The notes beneath the pieces were generated by a model. That model made no database searches. It was not told the origin of the DNA and was given only the letters and a program-made list of their open reading frames with translations. A stretch of 23,015 bases of DNA, taken from positions 1-23,015 of the forward strand of contig CAJPVJ010000566.1 in assembly GCA_905397405.1 (NCBI GenBank), written 5' to 3'. The DNA comes from Oppiella nova. Lineage: Eukaryota > Arthropoda > Arachnida > Sarcoptiformes > Oppiidae. Within the stretch, counting starts at the first letter, position 1. Each line of letters starts with the position of its first letter. Below, piece by piece: positions 1-8,200 of the stretch. The position numbers and the translations under genes were made by a program.

Positions 1-23
1 ACTTATAAACAATTGTGTGAATT

Positions 24-542
24 ATGGCCCGTCTAGATATAGTGACACTCAAAGTAATCCCTTTCCCTCGATGTGCAACGGACTTAATATTTGCATCACT
101 AATGATGTTTACACTAATCTATATTATGGTTGGTCTCCTATGCATTAGCAATGTTTATGACACGAATTGGATTTTGTCTTCAGTAGGAATGGTATCAGCA
201 ATTCATTTGCTGTTCACTCCTATTGGATATATTGGTCTATATTTAGAGCAAAAGATAATGATTCTGTTCTTTATAATAAGTGCATCGATTTGGACTTTTT
301 TGATCGCTTTCTATTTCATTCTCTTCGTTGCCATTCGTTAGCTTTATTACCATTTCCTGACATTTCGTTTAAATTAATTATTTCTAATTGCAGTCCAAGA
401 CGAGAAAGAAGAGTTTAGCCGCAAAAGTCCTCTCCATCTCTCGATTATGTTTTGCTACATAACCACTACTATCGTCTCCATTGGCATCTTATCCGTCAAA
501 CTCTGCGAGAGAAAAGTTTTCAAATCCGATAAATTTCTCTAA
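24..542 (+). CDS. Unrecognised four-span membrane protein, two exons
   Basis: The two exons are 24-336 and 394-542, joined across a 57-bp GT-AG intron (donor GTTAGC, acceptor TTGCAG) with phase 1. The start is fixed by an in-frame TGA at 18-20 just before the ATG. The spliced product is 153 residues. Four hydrophobic segments can be seen at about residues 19-42, 49-74, 77-104 and 119-139, with a short charged loop (QDEKEEFSRK) between the third and fourth and a basic tail (CERKVFKSDKFL). No signal peptide separate from the first span and no family motif was recognised. It may be a small tetraspan protein of unknown role; the topology is a prediction. It lies tail to tail with the PDCD2 gene. 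The intron-containing structure and continuous hydrophobic pattern argue for a real gene. Confidence 0.62.
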
Positions 543-1201
543 TTATTTGTATTGTATTTAGCATTCGTTATGTTTTCACATATAAAACCGAATCTATTTT
601 AATTATTCTTTAATGAATTTAAAGCAAAAATTATTTTATTATATAAAAACTGGTTTAAATACTTGTATGAATCCATGAGAGTAAATGGTTTCTATCTTTT
701 TTAAATGCTCAATTAATTAAACTTTTTTAATCTAAGAAATTCATTAAATTAAATTTAAAAGAAACTTAATTAATTATAAATTTTTACTTAAATCATAATG
801 AAATATATTACGGTACAAGGAAATCTTTATATAGATTAAATCAGTATAAAACAATTCAGTCTAATTTGAATGTAATGGTCAACGGATTACTTTGTTTTCA
901 AACTTTTTCTAAATTACGTTACTTTTCATGTAATAATAGCAATGGATTCGCTTAAATCTAGGAATTCAATTAAATGTCTTATTTTGGTTTGGATTATAAG
1001 TCCTTTCCCGGCCTACGCTTATGTCATATAAAAATCAATTATAGAAAAGACACTAAACTATGATATAACAGAATTTGTTTATTCTCATCAAATTCCTACT
1101 CAAAGAATATATCAATGTTTAGCCATAAAAATCTAATTTCTTATTGTCTTCAACAAACATTTTAATAATCAAATAATAAATTATATACAATTCAATAGGA
1201 A
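543..1201. other. AT-rich spacer without recognised gene
   Basis: This stretch lies between the stop of the four-span membrane gene and the 3' end of the PDCD2 gene on the other strand. It is strongly AT-rich with many stops in all frames. It probably holds the 3' untranslated regions of both convergent genes. No repeat, RNA gene or further ORF could be supported. Confidence 0.6.
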
Positions 1202-1207
1202 TTTATT
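1202..1207 (-). terminator. Polyadenylation signal of PDCD2 gene
   Basis: TTTATT on the plus strand reads AATAAA on the minus strand, about 33 bp beyond the PDCD2 stop codon. This is the canonical polyadenylation hexamer at a plausible distance for a compact genome. Transcript ends were not available, so use of this site is inferred. Confidence 0.5.
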
Positions 1208-1239
1208 CAAAATAATTTTTTACTACAAATTAAAAATAT

Positions 1240-2295
1240 TTAACAAATATTTTGTCTCCAAATAAACTCTTCTAAGTATGGATTGTCATCGTTGAGGGAA
1301 CAGCTCTGAGAACAGGTGTAGACCACAAGAGTTCCCCAATCGAGTGGATGGTCTGACGGGACGATTTTGTTCAACAAAACAGGCATTACTTGGAACTCAA
1401 ATCGTCGCTCACTGTGACAGTGCTCGCAATTAGGGACCGGGAGGTTAGGCTTATTGTGGTTTGATATCCACAGCGGTTCCATCTCTTCCGGTAGCGCATC
1501 ATAACTACAATATCTGATCACTTCGTCACCAGAAAGTTGTTTGAATTTATTGAACACTTTTTGGTCATCGCTTTCGATGTCTTCATATTTGTCTAAATTC
1601 TTTGTCTGATATTCTGATCCATTCTTTTCAATGAATTCCTTGTATTTTCTCATTTCTCTTCTCTCGGTCTCCGAGTCATTGCTATTGTCTTCGGAATCGC
1701 TTCCACCCGACGATCCGTTGTCACCGATTATGAGCTCATATTCGGGGAAAAGAGCCGAACATGTGGTCCAAGTGGACGAAGAATCGCCATCTGATCCACA
1801 CTTCACTCTATGCTTCCCTTCCTTCCAATCGATGATTTGGTGCTCTTTTGAACAATAGGTCACTTCCAGACACTTCGAGCACTTGTTCCGAGCGTCCAAA
1901 CCGCACACAACACACAACTCGTGTCCAAACTGTTGCGGATTGGGATCATAGTTGGGGTCATCCGTGTCATAATCGGGCGGATCCGATGAGTATTGAGAGT
2001 TAATTCGTGGCAATTGTGATCTCAAGACTTTCAATGAATTGCAGTCATTGTTGAGACAACAGAAGACAAACAAAGTCCTGTGAAACGCCTCCTCTTTGGT
2101 CTCAATGGGGGCATAGATTTGAAGCAAAAACCTAAGCATTTGCTGACATTTACCACATCTCATGTCCACTGACTTCGGCAGTGTCTTCAGCTCCAGAAAC
2201 ACCGGTTTTCCGCCTATTTTTGACGGAAAGTATTTGTTCTTCAGTTTCCATCTCTTGTCGATGTGTTGAGTGAATCCCAAGTCAATGGATGACAT
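1240..2295 (-). CDS. PDCD2: PDCD2 / zfrp8-type MYND zinc-finger protein
   Basis: This single exon of 351 residues is close to the usual length of the PDCD2 family. A MYND zinc finger is visible with ligands at C128, C131, C139, C142, C148, H152, H162 and C166. An N-terminal PDCD2 section carries cysteine pairs (C47/C50 and C79-C80/C85). The C-terminal PDCD2_C section includes NCEHCHSERRFEFQ (about 289-302) and WGTLVVYTCSQSC (about 320-332). A Ser/Asp/Glu-rich linker lies between them (about 193-240). In animals and yeast, PDCD2 proteins act as dedicated chaperones for ribosomal protein uS5 (Rps2) and are needed for stem-cell and germline maintenance (zfrp8 in flies). The start codon gives a typical N-terminal beginning (MSSIDLGF). 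The gene has no intron, unlike its neighbours, but shows no sign of decay. Confidence 0.95.
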   Translation of the reverse strand: MSSIDLGFTQHIDKRWKLKNKYFPSKIGGKPVFLELKTLPKSVDMRCGKCQQMLRFLLQIYAPIETKEEAFHRTLFVFCCLNNDCNSLKVLRSQLPRINSQYSSDPPDYDTDDPNYDPNPQQFGHELCVVCGLDARNKCSKCLEVTYCSKEHQIIDWKEGKHRVKCGSDGDSSSTWTTCSALFPEYELIIGDNGSSGGSDSEDNSNDSETERREMRKYKEFIEKNGSEYQTKNLDKYEDIESDDQKVFNKFKQLSGDEVIRYCSYDALPEEMEPLWISNHNKPNLPVPNCEHCHSERRFEFQVMPVLLNKIVPSDHPLDWGTLVVYTCSQSCSLNDDNPYLEEFIWRQNIC

Positions 2296-2561
2296 GTCTC
2301 TGATCTCTGGTCTCCCTATGATAGGACCCTATCGATGGTATATGTCTTCAGATGTTATCTCCAGAAAAGACAAACAAATCACTGAAAGACACGTTTTGTT
2401 TGAAGAGATGCCATAAAAAACGTCTCAAATATTGACTCAAAAATGAAAACATGTTTTGAAATGAAATTGTGATTCAATTGCAGACAAAACTTGGACTCAA
2501 TTTAATAGATCATTGCATTCATTGCTGTCTTTGATTATCACCGCATTTATTGTCACTAATT
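2296..2561. promoter_or_regulatory. Shared head-to-head promoter region with DRE-like site
   Basis: This 266-bp stretch separates the start codons of PDCD2 (-) and the small plus-strand ORF. Such divergent spacing is typical of a bidirectional promoter. TATCGAT at 2330-2336 matches seven of eight positions of the DRE element (TATCGATA) common in insect housekeeping promoters. It overlaps a small inverted repeat, ATAGG-ac-CCTAT, at 2321-2332. No TATA box at a fitting distance was identified. Regulation by DREF is only an inference. Confidence 0.35.
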
Positions 2562-2906
2562 ATGGATCAAAATAAAGACATTTCGAGTCAAGACTCTGAT
2601 GTCGGAGCCGATGGCCCACCGATTGAGTCGAAACGGCCTTTGAATGAGATTTCATCACAAAATAAAGACGAGACCACCGATGATGTGGTCGACACTCACA
2701 ACGAGTGGTTGGATCAGATCGATGTCAAGAAGTTGCCGAAAGTCAGACACGACTCGACTCTATTGTCACAGGAAGTGATGGCCGACAAAGTGGACGAATG
2801 GAAGGGCTCTTCTGTCGTCAATTACAAGAAGTTCAGAAAATTTTCGCAAAACTCGTCGGTTTGCTACAGAAGTGTCGGCCTTCTTACGCAAGCAGACTTC
2901 TATTAA
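2562..2906 (+). CDS. Small acidic protein of unknown function
   Basis: The 114-codon ORF begins at ATG 2562 (MDQNKDISSQDSD); the four codons before it start with TTG and are unlikely to be used. The first 60 residues are hydrophilic and rich in D, E, S, N and Q. The second half is mixed (KKLPKVRHDSTLLSQ, VVNYKKFRK). VVNYKKFRK faintly recalls the basic NFKKFKK-type Mre11-binding motif near the end of nibrin, but no nibrin FHA or BRCT domain is here and the likeness is too short to assign it. The last 20 residues (CYRSVGLLTQADFY) could be a read-through into untranslated sequence if a splice donor was missed. Divergent placement from PDCD2 over a short interval and codon-like composition support it as a gene. 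It could also be the remnant of a larger one. Confidence 0.45.
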   Translation: MDQNKDISSQDSDVGADGPPIESKRPLNEISSQNKDETTDDVVDTHNEWLDQIDVKKLPKVRHDSTLLSQEVMADKVDEWKGSSVVNYKKFRKFSQNSSVCYRSVGLLTQADFY

Positions 2907-3555
2907 CTCTTGTTCAAAATATTCTCATCAAGTGTTTTATCTAGGTGACTACTATAACTTCACCTGTGGCTGAGCCTCATACAAATCATTTATAGCTTTT
3001 GTATATTAAAATTGATTTCATTTGTCATGTCTAACTACAGGTCGTCAGCCTGTGGCTTCTCCTCTGACCTCAGGCTTCTCAGCTTGAGGCTCTTCTTCTA
3101 AGCGCAGACTCTACTGTTACCCAAACTAAACCCTAGTGTTTGGTTTGAGAACATCTATATATGCCATAAATTGTGATAAATTCCTATAATTTGTTTAACA
3201 AATGAAAGCTATATTTGAAACTCATTTGCTCTCAAAAGATGTTCAGAAAAAATAATTGACTATATTTTGCATTCAAATCATTACTTCTAATCATTAAATA
3301 TAAGAAATTGTTTGTAATTTAAAGCATATATTGATTAAAATAAATATAAAATAAGTATTTAATTGTGATTCAAATAATCCGCACATTTGTTGCCATCAAT
3401 TGGTGCCGTAATTGATATATTGAGTAATGAATGCAAAACACATTCATTGAATGAATACTCGATTTAAAGGGAAAAAAGTTTTTTATTAACATTTGGTTTG
3501 ATTTGGTTTTCGTTAACATTTGCGTGAACCAGACGGCGATCAACCAGTGGTGACA
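2907..3555. other. Spacer with a GC-richer, internally repetitive patch
   Basis: No gene could be supported between the small ORF and Derlin. From about 2955 to 3115 the DNA is richer in G and C and built of variants of the words CCTGTGGCT, CCTCAGGCTTCTC and CTTGAGGCTC. Read on the minus strand it gives a short run (EEEPQAEKPEV) that soon stops, so it may be a relic of a Glu/Pro-rich coding exon or simply a degenerate repeat. The remainder, to 3555, is AT-rich and should include the Derlin promoter and leader. Confidence 0.4.
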
Positions 3556-4551
3556 ATGTCTGAGATAATGCAATGGTTCAACAATCTGCCACAATTCACG
3601 CGATACTGGTTCGGCCTATCGGTGGTGTTCCCCATCGCCGGTGCGTAGCCAGAGCACTTAGGGATAGTGTACTATGACTGGTGTCTGAAGTAGATATTCA
3701 AAGTCCACTAATGGTGAGTGCGGTACCAATGGTGGTTAACTACTAACTAAACAAACATGTCAATACCTCACCATTGACAGCTCTATTCTTCTATCCCATG
3801 AAATTTCATTTCCTCATAAACCTGTACTTCTTGTACAGCTATTCCCTCCGATTAGAGACAGGTTTGGCTCTTGTAGTGCTCTTATGACATGATTTAAGAC
3901 AATATGTGATCACATTTCAGACCAATTTAACGGACGTCCGGCCGACTACTTGTTTCTTCTTATATTCAATTGGCTCTCAATTGTGGTGAGTATTGTAGAC
4001 ATGATTGCCTTAACGCCTACTCACGAGTATTTGTGTGTCAATTGAATGGCAGTTAATATCGCTGTTTATGAATGTCATGCTTCTGATGGATCCCATGGTT
4101 TTGAGTGTTCTCTACATTTGGTGTAATCTAAACAAAGAAGTAATCGTCAACTTCTGGTTCGGCACTCAATTCAAAGCCCTATACCTTCCGTGGGTTTTAC
4201 TCGGATTCAACATTATTATGGGCGGCGGGTCTGTACTACCTGTCCATCCGAACCCATACAAGCATTTCTCATGCATTGTCTCTATTTGTTTACCACAGAG
4301 GAGTCGATGAAGTGATTGGTATAGTTGTGGGACATCTCTATTACTTTATTTTCTTCAAATACCGCGAGGAATACGGCGGAACACCACTCATATCGACGCC
4401 AAGCTTTCTCTACCATTACTTCCCGTCAGTGCCGGGCAGGGGATCAGTTCACGGAGGCTTTCAACCCCCTCCCCAACGACCCAATGACCAGAACCAGCAA
4501 AGGGGCGGACGATATAACTGGGGCTCCGGACAGGTGTTGGGCGGACAGTGA
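3556..4551 (+). pseudogene. DERL1: Derlin-1-type ERAD gene with damaged 5' part
   Basis: Derlins are rhomboid-like ER membrane proteins that help retrotranslocate misfolded proteins to the p97/VCP ATPase. Exon 1 starts at ATG 3556 with MSEIMQWFNNLPQFTRYWF, the family's typical beginning. Downstream exons are 3781-3861, 3921-3985, 4053-4228 and 4299-4551, all with good GT-AG sites and consistent phases. They carry LRLET, NGRPADYLF, NWLSIV, LNKEVIVNFWFGTQFKA, YLPWVLLGFN, VVGHLYYF and GGTPLISTP, and end in NWGSGQVLGGQ, an arthropod-like Derlin-1 tail. Between exon 1 and exon 2, however, the frame from ATG meets TAG at 3646, TAG at 3691 and TAA at 3709. The likely donor at 3714 also joins exon 2 one base out of frame, and the conserved FQIWRP segment seems shortened. 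Either this is a recent pseudogene or the sequence is faulty between 3641 and 3713; the later exons show no decay. Confidence 0.8.
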
Positions 4552-4576
4552 CACCAAACCACTGACTGACGCAAGA

Positions 4577-4608
4577 AATAAATTATATTTTTATTGTTTT
4601 GCAATAAA
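4577..4608 (+). terminator. Polyadenylation signals after Derlin
   Basis: Two AATAAA hexamers lie at 4577-4582 and 4603-4608, 26 and 52 bp after the Derlin stop codon. Their presence and spacing indicate a normal gene end. Which one is used cannot be told from the sequence. Confidence 0.5.
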
Positions 4609-4927
4609 TTATTACAAATTATTTGTAAATAATTTGATAATTTTTAACATTGAAAAAAATCAGAATTAAGAAACATTTGAAATACAAATTAAAAAATAAC
4701 GGTAAAAAAGTGATTTACAATAAATTTTCATATAAATGTTTGTTTAATTAAAACACCGTTTGAAAAGGTTTTGAATTATCTGTCAATAAATATCAATCTT
4801 AATTGTTGACATCAATTGTTGTATGCATTCAATGGCTTATAAGATATATTGTGACATTAATTAAGAGTGAAAGCTATGGTTGAGAAGGAGGTTGAGTCAC
4901 CAAATGCTCTCAAAATCGCTTCCGACA

Positions 4928-5059
4928 ACAAAAATGCATCATTTCTTACAGCGCTATGAAAACAAGCATTCATTCAATTAATGCTTATTTCAGTAACAGT
5001 CGTATGACTACTGTATCACTCGATTGCAATAGCGCTGTAAGAAATGAATGGATTTTTGT
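4928..5059. repeat. 130-bp inverted-repeat element with nested hairpins
   Basis: The arms 4928-4957 and 5029-5059 are about 30-bp inverted repeats, with a perfect 17-bp core (ATTTCTTACAGCGCTAT at 4941-4957 against its reverse complement at 5029-5045), one mismatch and one single-base gap further out. Inside lie two smaller hairpins: AAGCATT/AATGCTT (4964-4970 and 4980-4986) and CAGT-AGTC/GACT-ACTG (4991-5013). The whole could fold as a three-way junction. The size and terminal inverted repeats resemble a short MITE, but no clear target-site duplication was found. It lies in the convergent spacer between the Derlin and ATPase genes. Confidence 0.6.
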
Positions 5060-5166
5060 GCAAAAGTTGTGCAAAAGAAATAATAGTTGAGATACAGTCC
5101 ACGTTTCACTTATCTGCCCTTATTTCTAAACATTATTATTTAACATTTTCAAAACCAAGTATATAT

Positions 5167-5191
5167 TTTATTTATATTATTACATTTTATT
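5167..5191 (-). terminator. Polyadenylation signals of P5B ATPase gene
   Basis: TTTATT occurs at 5186-5191 and 5167-5172, reading AATAAA on the minus strand, about 46 and 65 bp after the ATPase stop codon. Both are plausible cleavage signals; the choice is not known. Confidence 0.45.
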
Positions 5192-5236
5192 TTTACAATT
5201 TAAAATTCAATCATAGTGTAAATATTAATTAAATTA

Positions 5237-8200
5237 TCACTTCAAACTGATCCAATCGGTGTCCAGACATTGCTTTTGTATTTTCATATATTTGGTTTCC
5301 TTCGTGAGTCCAACCAATTTCTCTGCGATTAGTTTCCCAATTATATACTCCTAAACACAATATGAGCAAACACAATTCAATATGAGTTCACTGTATCACA
5401 CATTTGAGCCATAATTGCAAAATACCTCAAGAATTAGAGCTAAAATCAAGTGACAGAAACAGAGACCGATTAAAATCATACGGAATTCATACGTAAAGTC
5501 TTTCGTTTCAATCTGTAAAAGAAATTCAATTAAATATTATTGTATTCTTGAGAATCAAGTGCTAAAACATACTTCAAAAAAGTCTGCGATCCCATTGTTA
5601 GGCCTGTCCGGTGCTATACAGATCCAGAGGGTTATAACAGTGGTCACAATAAGGGAGATCAGGAATAGTACTGAAAAATAATTATAATAATTAATTGAAT
5701 GCAAAATGTATTGAATTGAATGAGTGTTTACTGTTAGTATAGAATCGTTTCCTATAAGGACTTCCCTTCGAGAAGACAACTGCGAGAGTAATGTATTGGA
5801 AGACTTGGATCGTGAAGACGGCATAATTGTCGTGAGACTTGTAGTCGAGTTCCTCGTCTGGATGGTGTGGTTGATACCAACTCTGTTGCCAAAGGAGGAC
5901 AACGGCTGCCATTTGGAAGATCAGCACAAGTAGTATATGCGATAAGATTGACGACAATTGAGTCAAACTGATGAGAGATGTCGGCGGCTTAAAGGGTGAC
6001 AACTTGTGATAGGCATCCGTTCGACCGACTGTTCAGTATATTATACGACAATTGGTTTTATAAAAGTTTTGAACCATTTATGAAAAACTTACATAAAATA
6101 ACGTAAAGCGATACAACGAACATATCTTGATATAGATTTTCGATGTCCGTTATGTTTGACTTAAACTGAAATTGTTTAATATATTCATTACTAATGATTA
6201 CTTGAATGAAACATTAGTGAGACATTAGTACCGAATATAGGATGAGTACAGCAATAAAAGCAGTGATGTTATAACAGGCCATATATTTAATGACTCCGAA
6301 CACCGACACCAACGAAGCCCTGCCCTCCCGAAGCAAAATAGGGACACAAGAGATGTTTGGGGTCTTTGACGTGAAAGGAGCGGCCACCGACGCCTCCGTT
6401 TCGGCCAAACTTACGCCACAATTGGATGCTTTCATAGCTCCCACATCATTAGCGCCGTCACCTGTCTATAGGATTAACAAAAGAATAAAGAATTTGAAAT
6501 CAAGTTTAAGATACCGGTGCTTACCATTGAGACGATGTATCCATATTTCTGCAGCAATTCTATGAGTTGTTGTTTGTTTTCGGGTGACATTCGCGCGAAT
6601 ACTGTTCCGCAAACTATTAGTTTCGGCAAAAGGTATGAATAGTAGTCTTGAATTATTTTGAATGTACTTCCGGTTACAGCCAAATGCGATCTCTTATCCA
6701 TATTTATATTTACAAAATTTTTTGATTTTTCTTTTGGAGATTCATTAAAATCACGAATAGTTTCTCGGTATTTGGCCTCCAGTTTAGGCATTCCCTCGCT
6801 GTCTGTATAGCTATCGATTAAAATGATTGAATCATTTTAACAAAATTTTTTGATTTTTCTTTTGGAGATTCATTAAAATCACGAATAGTTTCTCGGTATT
6901 TGGCCTCCAGTTTAGGCATTCCCTCCGACAGACATATCGATAGCTAATTTTACTAACTTAGTAAAAACGGTTAGTTTACCGTGAGAACTCGGTGTGAGTC
7001 TCGACAGTAATTCAATAGAGGCCAGCGGTATTCTCAGGAATACAATCGCAAACTTAAGTCATCGATAGTTTCTACGGTCTTATCCTTCAGATTATTTTTC
7101 ATAACAACTAATCCCAAGAAAATGAGATCAGTTTCCAACTCTTCTCGTTCTGCCCGTTGGACGGACTTGTAATTCATGTTCAAAAGTGGTCGATAGGCCA
7201 CAGCCAGCACTCTATAGCTCTTCTCTGTGTATTCATTCAACTTTCGGTCAAAATCTTTGGGAATTGAATTTACATCACATAGCGTTGCGATTACTTCCGG
7301 TGCGCCCTTTGGATACAATAATCGATCAAATTTAATGAATTTATATAACTTTTAATGAATATACAGTACCTTAACGTAGAGCTCGAATGAGTCCCCTCCT
7401 AATAGTCTGGTTATAACAGACATTCGGCTTAAATTGGATGAAAAGGGGAACTGTCGCAAAATGCCCACCTGTGGTCCCTCTACACCCGACACATTTGCCG
7501 GTTTCACTATAGTCGGCGCCAATAAATCATATTTATTAGAGTCTTTCACTTCCGGCTCTTCTAACACCCATTTTGTCGATTCAAACATTTTTATATCCAA
7601 CGGATCGCCGATTATATTGGAGTCCAATATTGTCAATGAGTGACAACTGGCCAAACAGATCAATAGAGGAGATACCTCTTGTTCATCAATACTAATAATG
7701 GGTTCTGCGAAGTGTTTGCTCTTAAGATCTGTGGGCAAAACTTCGGCTAAACTAAGCTCATCCTCTGTAAGTGTTCCGGTTTTGTCGAAACAAATACAGT
7801 CCACACAACCGGCCATATTAATGGATTTGGGAGACATGCAGTAGATTTGCTTCGCTCTCAACCTATTGTCCACAAAAATACTGGCGATTGTCAGAGAGGC
7901 CGGTAGTTCGGGCGGAACGGCTATAAAATATACATACAATTAGATTCTATACCTATAGACCTATAGCTATACCTATACTACAAACCTATAGTAATTAAGT
8001 CGAGAGCTTTGATAATGATATCTCCGATGGAGTCTCCCCTCTGGACTTTGATGACAAATGTATAGATAAAACCACTGATGGCTATACAAAGCATAATCAT
8101 AATGAACTGAATGATGTGTCGATTGAATTTAAAGTCAACAGGTTTTGGGAAAAGGATGGACCGGACGAGCTCTCCCTTCGCCGTCTGAAAACTGGTGCGA

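Noticed and set aside
2562-2906. Assignment as nibrin (NBN) because of VVNYKKFRK
   Set aside because: Only about nine residues are alike and no FHA, BRCT or ATM-binding tail is present.
2705-2944. Alternative-frame ORF overlapping the small acidic gene
   Set aside because: It starts inside the other ORF. The acidic frame has an independent ATG placed beyond the shared promoter. A frame shift between the two cannot be excluded but is not supported.
3646-3711. Stop codons TAG/TAA in Derlin read as glutamine through a variant genetic code
   Set aside because: PDCD2, the ATPase and CadN use normal stops and have no internal TAG or TAA in conserved positions, and the Derlin segment also has a frame error.
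5044-5232. Plus-strand 62-codon ORF
   Set aside because: It begins inside the inverted-repeat arm and runs through AT-rich DNA opposite the ATPase 3' end, with low-complexity hydrophobic content.
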